Shown: positions 24,609-34,497, counted from the stretch's first letter. The stretch: DNA of 64,000 nucleotides from Caulobacter sp. (GCA_030645575.1 JAUSMJ010000027.1:62001-126000); one strand, 5' to 3'. Notes: generated from the sequence alone by a model not told the origin. Made by a program: numbers and translations.

Positions 24609-25035
24609 GCCGTACTCAATGGCCACGACGGATTTTTCTCGCCCGGCCGTCAATCCGGCTCCTCGGCGAGGCGGAATAACGTTCGTTCTGGCAGTGGGCG
24701 GGATCGGCGGGCCAGCGTCAACCGGGATACGGGGCGCGGGGTCGGAAATGGCCCCGGTTCAAGCACGCGAACCGGGGCCGCTCACGGCGGGTCGGACAGG
24801 ACAAGCCGCCCCGCAAGAACCCGGACCCCCTCCGACAGGACACCAGGACAGCCCATACAAACCGGGAATCATCGACCGTCAGCCCCGGTCGTAGCGACCG
24901 GGGCGTCGCCACCGCGATTCCCTTCGCAACTGCACAAATACGCGGCGTCTGAAGTCCCGATTGCGCAGGCGGCGATCAGAAAGCTGAGCGAATCCGGCTG
25001 CCGGGCGCTGGTTGCGTCAACGCGCCGTTTTTGCG
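24609..25035. other. Non-coding gap with one small hairpin
   Basis: No convincing ORF is visible on either strand in this 427-bp interval. It holds a perfect 8-bp hairpin, CCCCGGTC-GTAGC-GACCGGGG, at 24883-24903, and several loosely similar GGGCGGGT/ACCGGG blocks. It presumably contains the promoter of the acyltransferase gene at its right end. A small RNA cannot be excluded. Confidence 0.5.
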
Positions 25036-26244
25036 ATGCAGCGTCCGCTCATGACCCAGGCCGCCCCCGCACAGCGTCGCGCCGACCTCGACTGGATCCG
25101 CGTGGCGGCGTTCGGGCTGCTGATCCTGTTCCATGTCAGCCTGGTCTACGCGCCGTGGGACTGGCACGTGCACAGCAAGCACACCTTCGCCTGGCTGGCG
25201 GAGGCGACGGCGATCACCGGCCCCTGGCGGCTGACGCTGCTGTTCCTGGTGTCCGGCGCGGCCCTGCGCTTCATGAGCCGCCGCTATTCGCCCCGCGAGG
25301 TGCTGCGCGCGCGCATGGCCCGGCTGGCGCCGCCGCTGCTGTTCGGGATCCTCGTGCTGGTGCCGCCGCAATCCTGGCTGGAAGCGGTCGACAAGGGCAG
25401 CTGGACCGCGGGCCTCGGGTCCTGGTGGCTGCGCGAGTTCAGCCCAGCGGGCATCGCCGACGGCGTGCCGCTGAACCACCTGTGGTTCGTCGAATACATC
25501 GCCGTCTACAGCCTGGCGGCGGTGGCGCTGATGACCCGCCCGTCCTGGCTGGCGGCGCTGGAGCGGAGCCTGGATCGCCTGCTGGCGGGCTGGCGGCTGC
25601 TGGTCGTGCCGATCCTGTTCTTCGCCCTCGCCCGGCAGCTGGTGTTTCCCTGGTTCGGCCAGACCAACCAGCTGATCGGCGACTGGTATAACCACCTGAC
25701 CTCGCTGGGCGTGTTCCTGTTCGGCTTCGCCGTGGCCGGGCGCGAGACGATCTGGAAAACCTTCGAGGCGCAGCGCTGGCGGGCCCTGGCCCTGGCGCTG
25801 GTCTCCACCCCGCTGCTGATGGCCCTTACCACTCATCCGGGCGGTCTGGCGTTCAATGGCTGGGTCAAGCACTGCGTGCACGGCCTGGAGCAATGGTCGA
25901 CGATCGCCGCCATCCTGGGCTTCGGCAGCCTGCACCTGCGTCGCGCGGACGGCCCGGCGCTGCGCTATCTGACCGACGCGGTCTTCCCCTGCTATCTGGC
26001 GCACCAGACCATTCTGGTCATCGTCATCTACCTGGCCAAGCCGCTGGGCCTGCCGGCGGCGGTCGAGGCGACCCTGCTGGTCGCCGCCACCCTCGGCGGC
26101 GGCCTGCTGGTCTATGAACTGGCGCGGCGCAGCGGCGTCCTGCGGCCGCTCTGGGGTCTCAAACGGTCGGGTCCGGTCCAGGCGTCGCCCCCTTCGGCGG
26201 CGACCGACGCGAAGGCGGCCGGACGGCCCGCCGAGGCCGCGTGA
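25036..26244 (+). CDS. Acyltransferase family 3 membrane protein (OpgC-like)
   Basis: About 402 aa with roughly ten hydrophobic segments. The family start motif RRADLDWIRVAAFGLLILFH contains the conserved Arg/His used by membrane acyltransferases of the Acyl_transf_3 family, followed by FLVSGAALRFMSRR. These proteins add acetyl or succinyl groups to cell-envelope glycans. The opgH/mdoH gene 900 bp downstream suggests a succinyltransferase of periplasmic glucans (OpgC-like), an inference from context. The start is uncertain: ATG 25036 or 25051, neither with a clear ribosome binding site. It overlaps the next gene by four bases. Confidence 0.85.
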   Translation: MQRPLMTQAAPAQRRADLDWIRVAAFGLLILFHVSLVYAPWDWHVHSKHTFAWLAEATAITGPWRLTLLFLVSGAALRFMSRRYSPREVLRARMARLAPPLLFGILVLVPPQSWLEAVDKGSWTAGLGSWWLREFSPAGIADGVPLNHLWFVEYIAVYSLAAVALMTRPSWLAALERSLDRLLAGWRLLVVPILFFALARQLVFPWFGQTNQLIGDWYNHLTSLGVFLFGFAVAGRETIWKTFEAQRWRALALALVSTPLLMALTTHPGGLAFNGWVKHCVHGLEQWSTIAAILGFGSLHLRRADGPALRYLTDAVFPCYLAHQTILVIVIYLAKPLGLPAAVEATLLVAATLGGGLLVYELARRSGVLRPLWGLKRSGPVQASPPSAATDAKAAGRPAEAA

Positions 26245-26966
26245 CTCCGTTCCGGCGGCGCAGGGTCCTGCTGTGGATCGGCATGGCCGCGCCGGTGCTG
26301 GCCCTGATCACCACCCTGCTGGCCGTGGCGCTGTTTCCGGGTTTCGACCACGCCACCCAGTTTCTCAGCGAGCTGGGCGCCGGCGGCGCGAAACACCCCC
26401 AGGTGTTCAACGCCGGAGTGGCGATGGCCGGCCTGGGCGCGGGAATCGCTGGCGTCGGCTTCGGCCTGACCATCCTCGCCCTGGGCGGGCCCAGGCTGCC
26501 GGCGGCGCTCACCGCCCTGGCCTTCGTGCTGGCGGCGGCGGGACTGGTGATCTCCAGCCTCTATGTCTGGCCTGATCCCCGGCACCTGGCGATCAACCTG
26601 GGCCTGGGCATCCAGCTGGCGCCCCTGTTCCTGCTGTGGGGGCTGGCCCGCGCGGAGGGCGTGGGCCGTCTGCGCTGGTTCCTCGCCGCGGTGTTCATGC
26701 TGATGGCCGTCCTGACGGTGATCACCAAACACATGGTGTTCCCCGGCACGGTCAACCCGGCCAACGTCGGCTGGTGGGAGCGCGCCTTCGCCGTCGTGCT
26801 GGTCGGCTGGGTGGGCGTGGCGGCCTTCCTGCTGGAACGGCGGCTGATCGCGCTGGCGTCGGAGAGCGCGGAGATTGATCCGGGCGAGACGAGTCGTCCA
26901 GCGGATGGGGGGCACCCTATCACGCACGCCTCTCATTTGCGTGACCGGCGCTCGATCACGAACTGA
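26241..26966 (+). CDS. DUF998 family membrane protein
   Basis: 241 aa with six hydrophobic segments, beginning LLWIGMAAPVLALITTLLAV. FDHATQFLSELGAGGAKHP is the DUF998 signature region. The GTG start at 26241 overlaps the acyltransferase stop in a GTGA junction, so the two are translated together. Function is unknown. The Arg/Asp-rich C-terminal tail after the last helix looks cytoplasmic. Confidence 0.82.
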   Translation: MTPFRRRRVLLWIGMAAPVLALITTLLAVALFPGFDHATQFLSELGAGGAKHPQVFNAGVAMAGLGAGIAGVGFGLTILALGGPRLPAALTALAFVLAAAGLVISSLYVWPDPRHLAINLGLGIQLAPLFLLWGLARAEGVGRLRWFLAAVFMLMAVLTVITKHMVFPGTVNPANVGWWERAFAVVLVGWVGVAAFLLERRLIALASESAEIDPGETSRPADGGHPITHASHLRDRRSITN

Positions 26967-27123
26967 TCACGACTGAAATTGCGGCGCCATGCTGGAAAAG
27001 TGCGTTTTTTACACAGGTTCTGGACAAAACCGCTTGCGAGAGTGCGCCGCAGCATAACATAAGCGTGATCGTTATTCCGGGGCCTCGCGCCGTTCGGATT
27101 TCCTCGCGATCACGGCGGCCTTG

Positions 27124-29064
27124 ATGGACGGCACGAGCAACCTGGCGATCCAGTACGACGTCTCGGCCTATGCCCCGTCGTACTCGACCGCGCCCGAGCG
27201 CGAACACCTGCCGGCGGCCGCGCCGCTGGTCATGCCGCGCCAGCCCTTGGGCGAGGGCGGCGTCATGTCGGACCGCACACCCGGCGCCTCGCCCGCGGAC
27301 ATCGTTCGTCGCCGCACGATCCTGTTCGCCGCCACCCTGCTGCTGACCGCCGTGGCCTCATGGGAGCCCGTGCGGCTCTACGCCAAGGACGGTTTCCTGC
27401 CGCTGGAAGTGGTCGGCCTGACGCTGTTCCTGGTGCTGATCACGGCCATCTCCTGCTGGTTCTGCAGCGCGGCCATCGGCCTGACCCTGCTGCTGACCCG
27501 CGGCGACCGCGACGAGCTGGGCTTCGCCGCCACGGCGCCGCGCCCGACCGTGCGCACCGCCCTGCTGATGCCGGTCTACAACGAGGACGCCCAGGCCTCG
27601 TTCGGCCGTCTGGCCCAGATCGAGCGGTCGCTGTCGCGCCTCGGCGCCACCCAGGCGTTCGACATCTTCGTGCTCAGCGACAGCACCAACGAGCGCGTCG
27701 CCAGCACCGAGTGGGCCGCGTTCCAGACCTTCCGCCTGCAGTCGAACTGCCGCGTCTACTACCGTCGCCGCCGCGAGAACACCGCGCGCAAGGTCGGCAA
27801 CCTGGCCGACTGGATCCGCCGGTTCGGCGCGGCCTACAGCCACATGATCGTGCTGGACGCCGACAGCACCATGGCGGGCGAAACCATCCTGCATCTGGTC
27901 GACGCCATGGAGCGCCATCCGGGCATTGGCCTGATCCAGACCACGCCGGCGATCGTCGAGGGCAAGACGCTCTACGCCCGGGCCTCGCAGTTCGGCGTGC
28001 GCCTGTACGGCCGCGTCGCCTCGGCGGGCCTGGCCTGGTGGTCGGGGTCGGAGGCCAGCTACTGGGGCCACAACGCCATCGTGCGGGTCCGCGCCTTCGC
28101 CGAATGCGCCGGCCTGCCGGAGCTGCCGGGTCGCAAGCCCTTCGGCGGCCACATCCTCAGCCACGACGTCGTCGAAGCCGGCCTGCTGCGCCGGGGCGGA
28201 TGGGGGGTGCATGTCACCCCGACGCTGTCCGGCAGCTACGAGGAAACCCCGCCGAGCCTGCTCGAGTTCATGAAGCGCGAGCGCCGCTGGTGCCAGGGCA
28301 ACCTGCAGCACGTGGCCCTGCTGCGCGCGCCAGGCCTGCACTGGATGAGCCGCTTCCAGCTGATCGTCGGGCTGATGGCCTATCTGGCCTCGCCGATCTG
28401 GCTGCTGTCACTGGCCGCCGGCCTGTTCATCCAGATCCAGAACAAGCCCGACTGGGGCTCCTGGTGGTATTTCCTGCATCCCGAGTTCAACCCGATGCTG
28501 TGGGCCTCGCTGCTGACCACCGGCATGCTGCTGGGCCCCAAGCTGATGGGCGTGGCCCTGGTGCTGAGCCGCCCGGCCGAGCGCCGCGCCTTCGGCGGCG
28601 TCAGGACGCTGCTCAGGAGCGTCGCCGCCGAGATGGCCCTGTCGGCCCTGACGGCCCCGATCTACATGATCGGCAACACCCGCGCGGTGTTCGAGATCCT
28701 GACCGGCAAGGACGCCGGCTGGGTGAGCCAGAACCGCGACGCCGACGGCCTGAACCTGGCCGACGCCAGGGTCGCCTTCCGTAACGAGTTCTTCGCCGGG
28801 ATGTTCTTCCTGGTCTCGCTGGCCATGCGCCCGGACCTGCTGCTGTGGATCTGGCCGATCTTCGTGCCGATGCTGCTGGCGCCCAGGATCGCTGCCTGGA
28901 CCTCCAGCCGCGCGGCCGGTCAGAAGGCCTTCAACGCCGGATTGCTGCTGACCCCGGAAGAGCGCGCCGCGATGGCCGCCCGGCCTGTCGAGCCGCACCA
29001 CGGCGGCGAGGTCGTGCCGATGCCGGTGCGCACGGTCAACCCGGCGCTGATGGCGGCGGAGTAG
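27124..29064 (+). CDS. mdoH: Glucans biosynthesis glucosyltransferase H
   Basis: 646 aa inner-membrane glycosyltransferase family 2 enzyme that builds the backbone of osmoregulated periplasmic glucans from UDP-glucose. Two N-terminal transmembrane segments (about residues 60-130) precede the catalytic domain. That domain contains LMPVYNEDA, DIFVLSDST, the metal-binding IVLDADSTMAG, ILSHDVVEAGLLR and the acceptor motif KRERRWCQGNLQH. Several transmembrane segments follow. TTG at 27121 directly precedes the chosen ATG. No mdoG/opgG gene is adjacent in the window. The protein is shorter than E. coli MdoH (about 850 aa), as usual in alphaproteobacteria. Confidence 0.93.
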   Translation: MDGTSNLAIQYDVSAYAPSYSTAPEREHLPAAAPLVMPRQPLGEGGVMSDRTPGASPADIVRRRTILFAATLLLTAVASWEPVRLYAKDGFLPLEVVGLTLFLVLITAISCWFCSAAIGLTLLLTRGDRDELGFAATAPRPTVRTALLMPVYNEDAQASFGRLAQIERSLSRLGATQAFDIFVLSDSTNERVASTEWAAFQTFRLQSNCRVYYRRRRENTARKVGNLADWIRRFGAAYSHMIVLDADSTMAGETILHLVDAMERHPGIGLIQTTPAIVEGKTLYARASQFGVRLYGRVASAGLAWWSGSEASYWGHNAIVRVRAFAECAGLPELPGRKPFGGHILSHDVVEAGLLRRGGWGVHVTPTLSGSYEETPPSLLEFMKRERRWCQGNLQHVALLRAPGLHWMSRFQLIVGLMAYLASPIWLLSLAAGLFIQIQNKPDWGSWWYFLHPEFNPMLWASLLTTGMLLGPKLMGVALVLSRPAERRAFGGVRTLLRSVAAEMALSALTAPIYMIGNTRAVFEILTGKDAGWVSQNRDADGLNLADARVAFRNEFFAGMFFLVSLAMRPDLLLWIWPIFVPMLLAPRIAAWTSSRAAGQKAFNAGLLLTPEERAAMAARPVEPHHGGEVVPMPVRTVNPALMAAE

Positions 29065-29066
29065 GC

Positions 29067-29696
29067 CTACAGCGCCCCCTGCGCCCGCTCCTCCTCGAGC
29101 CACGCGAAGACCAGGCGTTCGAAGTCAGGATAGGCGACTCTGTCAGGATCCAGTCCGGCATCAACCGCGATGGCGTGCAGGCCCGCGTCAAACCGGTCAA
29201 AACTGGCCAGAAGGCGTGCCGGTGAGGGTATCGTCGCCCTTCTCGATACAGTGAACAGCCAGTCTCTCACGCGACCGACCATGGCCCTGGGATCACCGCC
29301 GTGCGGCTGCGGGTCGGCGCCGGCCAGGTCCGACATGAACCGTTGATACCGATACTGCTCAGTGTCGAGAATTAGCGCCCGCTTCCTTCGTTGCACATCG
29401 TCACCGAACCGCTTTGCGCCCAGAAATATGCCGAGCTCCAAGGGCATGTTGAAGCGAGGCAGGCCTGACTGAGGATCGAGTTCGGTTCGGGACAGATCAT
29501 GGATTCCGAAGCGACTCTGCTCGATGACTCTGTAGAGCTTGTCGATCCGGGACTCGCTGCCGTCGTCCATTTCCCGCGCGCATCTGGCGCGAAATCGACA
29601 GGCGAGAACGGCAAAGATCAGCGCTCGGAAACCCGGCGCGAACTCGTCATCAAACGGACAGTTTACGAAGACATCACGAGGCGAACCGGTCGCCAC
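29067..29696 (-). CDS. Uncharacterised NCPFD/PLELG-motif protein (TIR/NDT-like inferred)
   Basis: 209 aa, GTG start at 29696, two bases after the stop of the small ORF upstream. Conserved-looking blocks are FVNCPFDDEF (residues 10-19), MDDGSESRIDKLYRVIEQ, FGIHDLSRTELD (63-74), RFNMPLELGIFLGAKRFG (81-98) and DTEQYRYQRFMSDLAG (111-126). I recall the same blocks in scattered unannotated bacterial proteins, but I know no assigned function. The alternating strands and Glu in PLELG resemble nucleoside deoxyribosyltransferase/TIR folds, which suggests nucleotide or NAD processing; this is inference. Codon use looks less GC-rich than the neighbours. Convergent with mdoH by three bases. Confidence 0.75.
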   Translation of the reverse strand: MATGSPRDVFVNCPFDDEFAPGFRALIFAVLACRFRARCAREMDDGSESRIDKLYRVIEQSRFGIHDLSRTELDPQSGLPRFNMPLELGIFLGAKRFGDDVQRRKRALILDTEQYRYQRFMSDLAGADPQPHGGDPRAMVGRVRDWLFTVSRRATIPSPARLLASFDRFDAGLHAIAVDAGLDPDRVAYPDFERLVFAWLEEERAQGAL

Positions 29697-29698
29697 GG

Positions 29699-29869
29699 CT
29701 ATTTTTGATCAACCCGGGCGAGATAACGCCGCACGGCGGCGTTCGCTTGCGCCTGAGTAATGTTGGCGCGCTTGCTCACCGCCTTCTGAATTGGCGTCGA
29801 GCGCTTCCTGGCGGAAGCGCCAACGACCGGAGTCGTGTTCACCTGCTCCTGAGGGGCGACCTTTTCCAT
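29699..29869 (-). CDS. Small basic protein upstream of the NCPFD gene
   Basis: 56 aa, ATG at 29869, TAG at 29701-29699; too short for many gene callers. The N-terminal half is polar (MEKVAPQEQVNTTPVVG). The C-terminal half is basic and amphipathic (IQKAVSKRANITQAQANAAV, then RRYLARVDQK). That half recalls the helix-turn start of HU-type DNA-binding proteins, where a similar LTKAQA segment occurs, but the DNA-binding arms are missing. It directly precedes the GTG of the NCPFD gene, so the two form a unit. It may be a partner, antitoxin or regulator; this is not shown. Confidence 0.6.
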   Translation of the reverse strand: MEKVAPQEQVNTTPVVGASARKRSTPIQKAVSKRANITQAQANAAVRRYLARVDQK

Positions 29870-29952
29870 AGGAGCAGGCTATCACAATCGCGCGGAATGG
29901 CCAGCCTCAAAACGCTACCCATGCGCGCGACCATAAAACACTCGCGCACCCT

Positions 29953-31803
29953 CTACGCCAGCTCGCTCACCTTCACCGCCGCCGCTTCGAGCCGCGCCTT
30001 GAGCCCCTTCAGCTGGTCCCACAGCTCGGCCGGCATGCGGTCGCCGAACCGCTCGTAGAAGGCCGGGATCAGCGAGGCTTCCTCGCGCCAGACTTCGATA
30101 TCGACGGTCTTGAGCAGCCGCAGCTGGGCCTCGGTCAGGCCCAAGCCCACGGTGTCCAGCGAGCCGGGCGCCGGCACCCGGCCGATCGGGCTGTCGACCG
30201 CCTCGGCCTCGCCTTCCAGGCGGTCGAAGATCCACTTCAGCACGCGGCTGTTCTCGCCGTAGCCCGGCCAGACGAAGCGGCCGCTGTCGTCCTTGCGGAA
30301 CCAGTTGACCATGTAGATGCGCGGCAGTTTCGCCGCGTCGGCCCTGCCGCCGACGTCCAGCCAGTGGCCGAAATAATCGCCCATGTTGTAGCCGCAGAAG
30401 GGCAGCATGGCGAACGGATCGCGGCGCAGCTCGCCGACCCTGGTCTCCGCCGCCGCCGTGCCTTCGGAGGCGACGTTGGCGCCGAGGAACACGCCGTGCG
30501 CCCAGTCGAACGCCTCGGTGACCAGCGGCACGGCGCTGGCCCGGCGGCCGCCGAACAGGATGGCGCTGATCGGCACGCCGGCGGGATCGTCCCACTCGCT
30601 GGCGATCACCGGACACTGCCCGGCCGGCACGGTGAAGCGGGCATTGGGATGGGCGGCGGGCTCGGGGCTCTCGGGCGTCCAGGGCCGGCCGCGCCAGTCG
30701 GTCAGGTGCGCGGGCTTGTCGTCGGTCAGACCTTCCCACCAGACGTCGCCGTCCTCGGTCAGGGCCACGTTGGTGAAGATGGTGTTGGCGTGCAGCGCCT
30801 CGATGGCGTTGTGGTTGGTGCTGACGCCCGTCCCCGGGGCCACGCCGAAGAAGCCGGCTTCCGGATTGATGGCGTAGAGCCGGCCGTCGTCGTGGAACCG
30901 CATCCAGCAAATGTCGTCGCCGATGGTCTCGGCCTTCCAGCCCGGAATCGTCGGCTGCAGCATGGCCAGGTTGGTCTTGCCGCAGGCGCTGGGGAAGGCC
31001 GCCGCCACGAAGCGCACCGCGCCCTTGGGGCTGGTCAGCTTGAGGATTAGCATGTGCTCGGCCAGCCACCCCTCGTCGCGGGCCATGACGCTGGCGATGC
31101 GCAGGGCGTAGCACTTCTTGCCCAGCAGGGCGTTGCCGCCGTAGCCGGAACCGTAGGACCAGATTTCGCGGCTCTCGGGGAAGTGGACGATGTATTTGAT
31201 GTCGTTGCAGGGCCACGGCACGTCGGCCTGGCCCGCCGCGAGCGGCGCGCCGAGCGAGTGCACGGCCGGCACGAAGAAGCCGTCCTCGCCCATCGCGTCG
31301 AGGGCCGGTTTGCCCATCCGGGTCATGACCCGCATCGAGACGGCGACATAGGCGCTGTCGGTGATCTCCACCCCCAGCGCGCTGATCGGCGACCCGATCG
31401 GGCCCATACTGAACGGCACGACATACATGGTCCGGCCGCGCATGCAGCCGTCGAACAGGCTCTTGAGGTCGGCCCGCATCTCTTCCGGGTCGAGCCAGTT
31501 ATTGGTCGGGCCCGCGTCGATCTCGCGTTCCGAGCAGATGAAGGTGCGGCTCTCGACCCGGGCGACGTCCTTCGGGTCGGAGGCGGCGAAGAAACTGTTG
31601 GGGCGCTTGTCGGGATTGAGGCGCTTGAGCGTGCCGGCCTCGACCAGCCGATCGGTGAGCATCGCCCACTCCGCGTCCGAGCCGTCGCACCAGTGAACGC
31701 TGTCGGGCTTGGTCAGCGCGGCGATGTCCCGCACCCAGGCGAGCAGCCGCGCATGTTTGGTCGGGCCCTGTTCAAGGCCCGTAGCCGTGGTCTCGCCGCC
31801 CAT
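29953..31803 (-). CDS. pckG: Phosphoenolpyruvate carboxykinase (GTP)
   Basis: 616 aa, full length for the GTP-dependent enzyme. It converts oxaloacetate to PEP and CO2, opening gluconeogenesis. Motifs: [19 protein letters not shown] (PEP/oxaloacetate site), [20 protein letters not shown], the kinase-1 loop with the reactive Cys ([14 protein letters not shown]), the kinase-2 acidic residues (IGDDICWM) and [17 protein letters not shown]. The ATG at 31803 has AGGGAGGA upstream; a longer upstream frame is a shadow. Divergent from the penicillin acylase gene. Together with ppsA the window codes two routes to PEP. Confidence 0.95.
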   Translation of the reverse strand: MGGETTATGLEQGPTKHARLLAWVRDIAALTKPDSVHWCDGSDAEWAMLTDRLVEAGTLKRLNPDKRPNSFFAASDPKDVARVESRTFICSEREIDAGPTNNWLDPEEMRADLKSLFDGCMRGRTMYVVPFSMGPIGSPISALGVEITDSAYVAVSMRVMTRMGKPALDAMGEDGFFVPAVHSLGAPLAAGQADVPWPCNDIKYIVHFPESREIWSYGSGYGGNALLGKKCYALRIASVMARDEGWLAEHMLILKLTSPKGAVRFVAAAFPSACGKTNLAMLQPTIPGWKAETIGDDICWMRFHDDGRLYAINPEAGFFGVAPGTGVSTNHNAIEALHANTIFTNVALTEDGDVWWEGLTDDKPAHLTDWRGRPWTPESPEPAAHPNARFTVPAGQCPVIASEWDDPAGVPISAILFGGRRASAVPLVTEAFDWAHGVFLGANVASEGTAAAETRVGELRRDPFAMLPFCGYNMGDYFGHWLDVGGRADAAKLPRIYMVNWFRKDDSGRFVWPGYGENSRVLKWIFDRLEGEAEAVDSPIGRVPAPGSLDTVGLGLTEAQLRLLKTVDIEVWREEASLIPAFYERFGDRMPAELWDQLKGLKARLEAAAVKVSELA

Positions 31804-32024
31804 CACCGGCGTCCTCCCTGTGTAACGGGCGTTGGAGACCCGACCGCTTGTGCGGTTCTTGCCCCAACGCCTTGCGCGGTGCTCTGGGTAGCCGCCAGGG
31901 GCCCAGCGGGCAAGCCGAAAGCGATCTGAAGCCCCGCGCCGGGCGACACGCGGCAGGGGATGTCCGTTGCGCGCGGACCGGGTTGCGAACAGGATCGCCC
32001 GGGGGGCCGCCCTGGGGGAATCGG

Positions 32025-34133
32025 ATGCGCTGGGTACTGAGGAGCCTGCTGGCGGTTGTCGGGCTGGTGCTGGGCGTGGCGGCGACCATGATCGTCGCCG
32101 ACCGGGCAACCGCGCCGCGCATGCCGGACCTGACACCGCTGATCGAGACGGCGCGCAACTACGACGTGGTCATCCGCCGCGACCGGTTCGGCGTGCCGCA
32201 CATCCTGGGCAAGACTGACGCCGACGCCGCCTTTGGCCTGGCCTTCGCCCATGCCGAGGACGACTTCGAGACCATCCAGACCGTGGCCCTGGCCACCCGC
32301 GGGACGCTCGCCGCCCGCGACGGATTGAAGGCCGCGCCTGGCGACTACATCGTCAACCTGCTGGGCGTGTGGAACACGATCAACGCCCGCTACGACCGCG
32401 ACCTGCCGCCGGACGTGAAGGCCGTGCTGCAGGCCTACGCCGACGGGGTCAACTATTACGCCGCGCGCAATCCGGGAAAGGTGACGCCGGGCCTGCTGCC
32501 CCTGACCGGCAAGGACATCGCCGCCGGCTTCGTGTTCAAGACGCCGTTCTTCTATGGTCTGGACGGCGAACTGCAGCGGCTGACCAGGGCCACGTCCGAC
32601 GGGCTGCCCAAGGGCTCCAACGGCGTGGCCGTGGCCCCCTCGCGGTCGTCGGACGGCGCCACCCGGCTGCTGGTCAACTCGCACCAGCCCTACAGCGGAC
32701 CGGTCGCCTGGTACGAGGCGGTGGTCGAAAGCGGCGAGGGCTGGCACGTGGCGGGCGGCTTCTTCCCCGGCTCGCCCTTCATGCTGCACGGCCACAACGC
32801 CCACCTGGGCTGGGCCAACACGGTCAACAACCCCGACCTCGTCGACGTCTACCGCCTGGTCATCAACCCCGACGACCGGAACGAATACCGGCTCGACGGC
32901 AAATGGCGGAAGTTCGAGACCTCGACCGCCCGCCTGCGCATCCGCCTCTGGGGACCGTTCAGCTGGACCGTGAACAAGGAGGTCCTGCGCTCGGCGCACG
33001 GCCCGGTCATGCGCACCAGGGGCGGAGTGTTCGCCCTCCGCTACGCGGGCATGGATACCGCGCGCCAGCCGCTGCAGTACTGGCGGCTCGACAAGGCCGA
33101 GACCGTCGAACAATGGCAGGCGGCCATGGCCCTGCAGGCCCTGCCGAGCATCAACTACGTCTATGCCGACGAGAAGGGAAACATCGGCTACGTCTACAAC
33201 GGCCTGTTTCCCAATCGCCGCGAGGGGATCGACTGGTCGGGCGTCCTGCCCGGCGACCGCTCGGACCTGATCTGGAAGGGCTACCTGCCGTTCGACCGCA
33301 CGCCGCAGGTCTGGCGGCCGAAGGGCGGCGTGGTGTTCAACGCCAACAACACGCCGTTCCAGGCCACGGCCGCCGGCGACGGACTGGATCCCTGGGCCTT
33401 CTCATCGACCATGGGCATCCAGACCAACATGACCAACCGCTCGCTGCGGCTGGTCGAGACGTTCGGGGCCGACGACCAGATCACTCCGCGGGCGTTCCGG
33501 GCCTACAAGTTCGACGTGACCTACAGCCCCCGCTCCGCCGTGGCCGGCCTGGTCGGCGAACTGCTGGGACTGGATCCGAAGGGCGACGCCGACATCGCCG
33601 CCGCCCAGGCGATCCTGGCGAAGTGGGACTACACGACGAAGACCACCAGCCGCGGCGCGGCCCTCGCGCTGCTGACGGCCTCGCCGGTCATCACGGCCCG
33701 CGACGCCCACCACAAGGGTCCGACCCCGCGTCGGGCGCTGCTCGACGCCATCAAACTGCTCAAGACGCACTACGGGCGGCTCGACCCCGAATGGGGTCAG
33801 GTCAACCGCATCCGACGCGGCAAGATCGACCTGCCGATCGACGGCGGGCCCGACACCCTGCGGGCCGTCTATGGCCAGCCCGGCGATGACGGCCGGCTGA
33901 CCGCCGTGGCCGGCGACACCTTCATCATGTTCGTCACCTGGGACCGCCAGGGCGCGCTCTCCAGCCAGAGCATCCATCAGTTCGGCACGGCGACGATGGA
34001 TGCGTCGGCGGCGCACTATGGCGACCAGGCCCCCCTGTTCGCGGCGATGCGGCTCAAGCCCGTGCTGTTCACCGAGGCGCAGCTGGCGGGCAACGTGATG
34101 GAGACCTACCGGCCGGGTCTGCGCGGGCGTTGA
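32025..34133 (+). CDS. Penicillin acylase family (Ntn hydrolase) amidase
   Basis: 702 aa with an N-terminal membrane anchor or signal ([17 protein letters not shown]). The alpha-chain region contains [20 protein letters not shown] and [17 protein letters not shown]. Autocleavage should occur before S198 in [14 protein letters not shown], exposing the nucleophile of the beta chain. NSHQPYSGP and [17 protein letters not shown] follow, with the catalytic Asn region. Family members cleave beta-lactam side chains or acyl-homoserine lactones. Because the genome has its own LuxI 5 kb away, AHL acylase activity is an interesting possibility, not demonstrated. GGGGGA precedes the ATG. Confidence 0.9.
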   Translation: MRWVLRSLLAVVGLVLGVAATMIVADRATAPRMPDLTPLIETARNYDVVIRRDRFGVPHILGKTDADAAFGLAFAHAEDDFETIQTVALATRGTLAARDGLKAAPGDYIVNLLGVWNTINARYDRDLPPDVKAVLQAYADGVNYYAARNPGKVTPGLLPLTGKDIAAGFVFKTPFFYGLDGELQRLTRATSDGLPKGSNGVAVAPSRSSDGATRLLVNSHQPYSGPVAWYEAVVESGEGWHVAGGFFPGSPFMLHGHNAHLGWANTVNNPDLVDVYRLVINPDDRNEYRLDGKWRKFETSTARLRIRLWGPFSWTVNKEVLRSAHGPVMRTRGGVFALRYAGMDTARQPLQYWRLDKAETVEQWQAAMALQALPSINYVYADEKGNIGYVYNGLFPNRREGIDWSGVLPGDRSDLIWKGYLPFDRTPQVWRPKGGVVFNANNTPFQATAAGDGLDPWAFSSTMGIQTNMTNRSLRLVETFGADDQITPRAFRAYKFDVTYSPRSAVAGLVGELLGLDPKGDADIAAAQAILAKWDYTTKTTSRGAALALLTASPVITARDAHHKGPTPRRALLDAIKLLKTHYGRLDPEWGQVNRIRRGKIDLPIDGGPDTLRAVYGQPGDDGRLTAVAGDTFIMFVTWDRQGALSSQSIHQFGTATMDASAAHYGDQAPLFAAMRLKPVLFTEAQLAGNVMETYRPGLRGR

Positions 34134-34199
34134 CGCCGGGTCACGATCGCGGCGGCGCGAGGGATCGCTGGCGTCGGGGTCGGGAGGCCCGCCACGCTG

Positions 34200-34486
34200 A
34201 TGTTCTTCACCGAAGGCGAGACGCTGTTCGGGGTCTGGTATGAGTTGGCCGACATCGAGACGACGCGGTTCACCCTGAACATCCACATGCTGGTTCCGCC
34301 GGAGCTGGCGAGGGGGTCCAGAATGGCGTCGCCAGTCCGTTGTATGAGCCCGGCCCGCTCAGCCATCTCGAGGCGGCCCTCTGGGCCTTCCACCGGCGCC
34401 TGGCCGACTGTTTCGCCGGGCATCACCGCCCTCCATGCGGTCGACGGCGGCGGCCGGCCTGGCTTCGCGAACATGGCCGGGCCTGA
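34200..34486 (+). pseudogene. Small uncharacterised gene interrupted by a -1 shift in a G5 run
   Basis: The ATG at 34200 (GGGAGG upstream) opens natural-looking protein (MFFTEGETLFGVWYELADI, then TTRFTLNIHMLVPPELAR). After the run of five G at 34312-34316 this frame loses protein character. The next frame continues sensibly as GVQNGVASPLYEPGPLSHLE, then AALWAFHRRLADCFAGHH, and ends with TGA at 34484-34486 inside a strong hairpin. Adding one G to the run would restore a single ORF of about 95 codons. It is either a real frameshift or a base-calling error in a homopolymer. Family not recognised. Confidence 0.55.
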
Positions 34487-34497
34487 GCCAGGCCCGG
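34477..34497 (+). terminator. Hairpin at the end of the frameshifted small gene
   Basis: CCGGGCCTG-AGC-CAGGCCCGG is a perfect 9-bp stem containing the stop codon of the restored small ORF. There is no T-run directly after it. Its position supports a gene end here. Confidence 0.45.
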
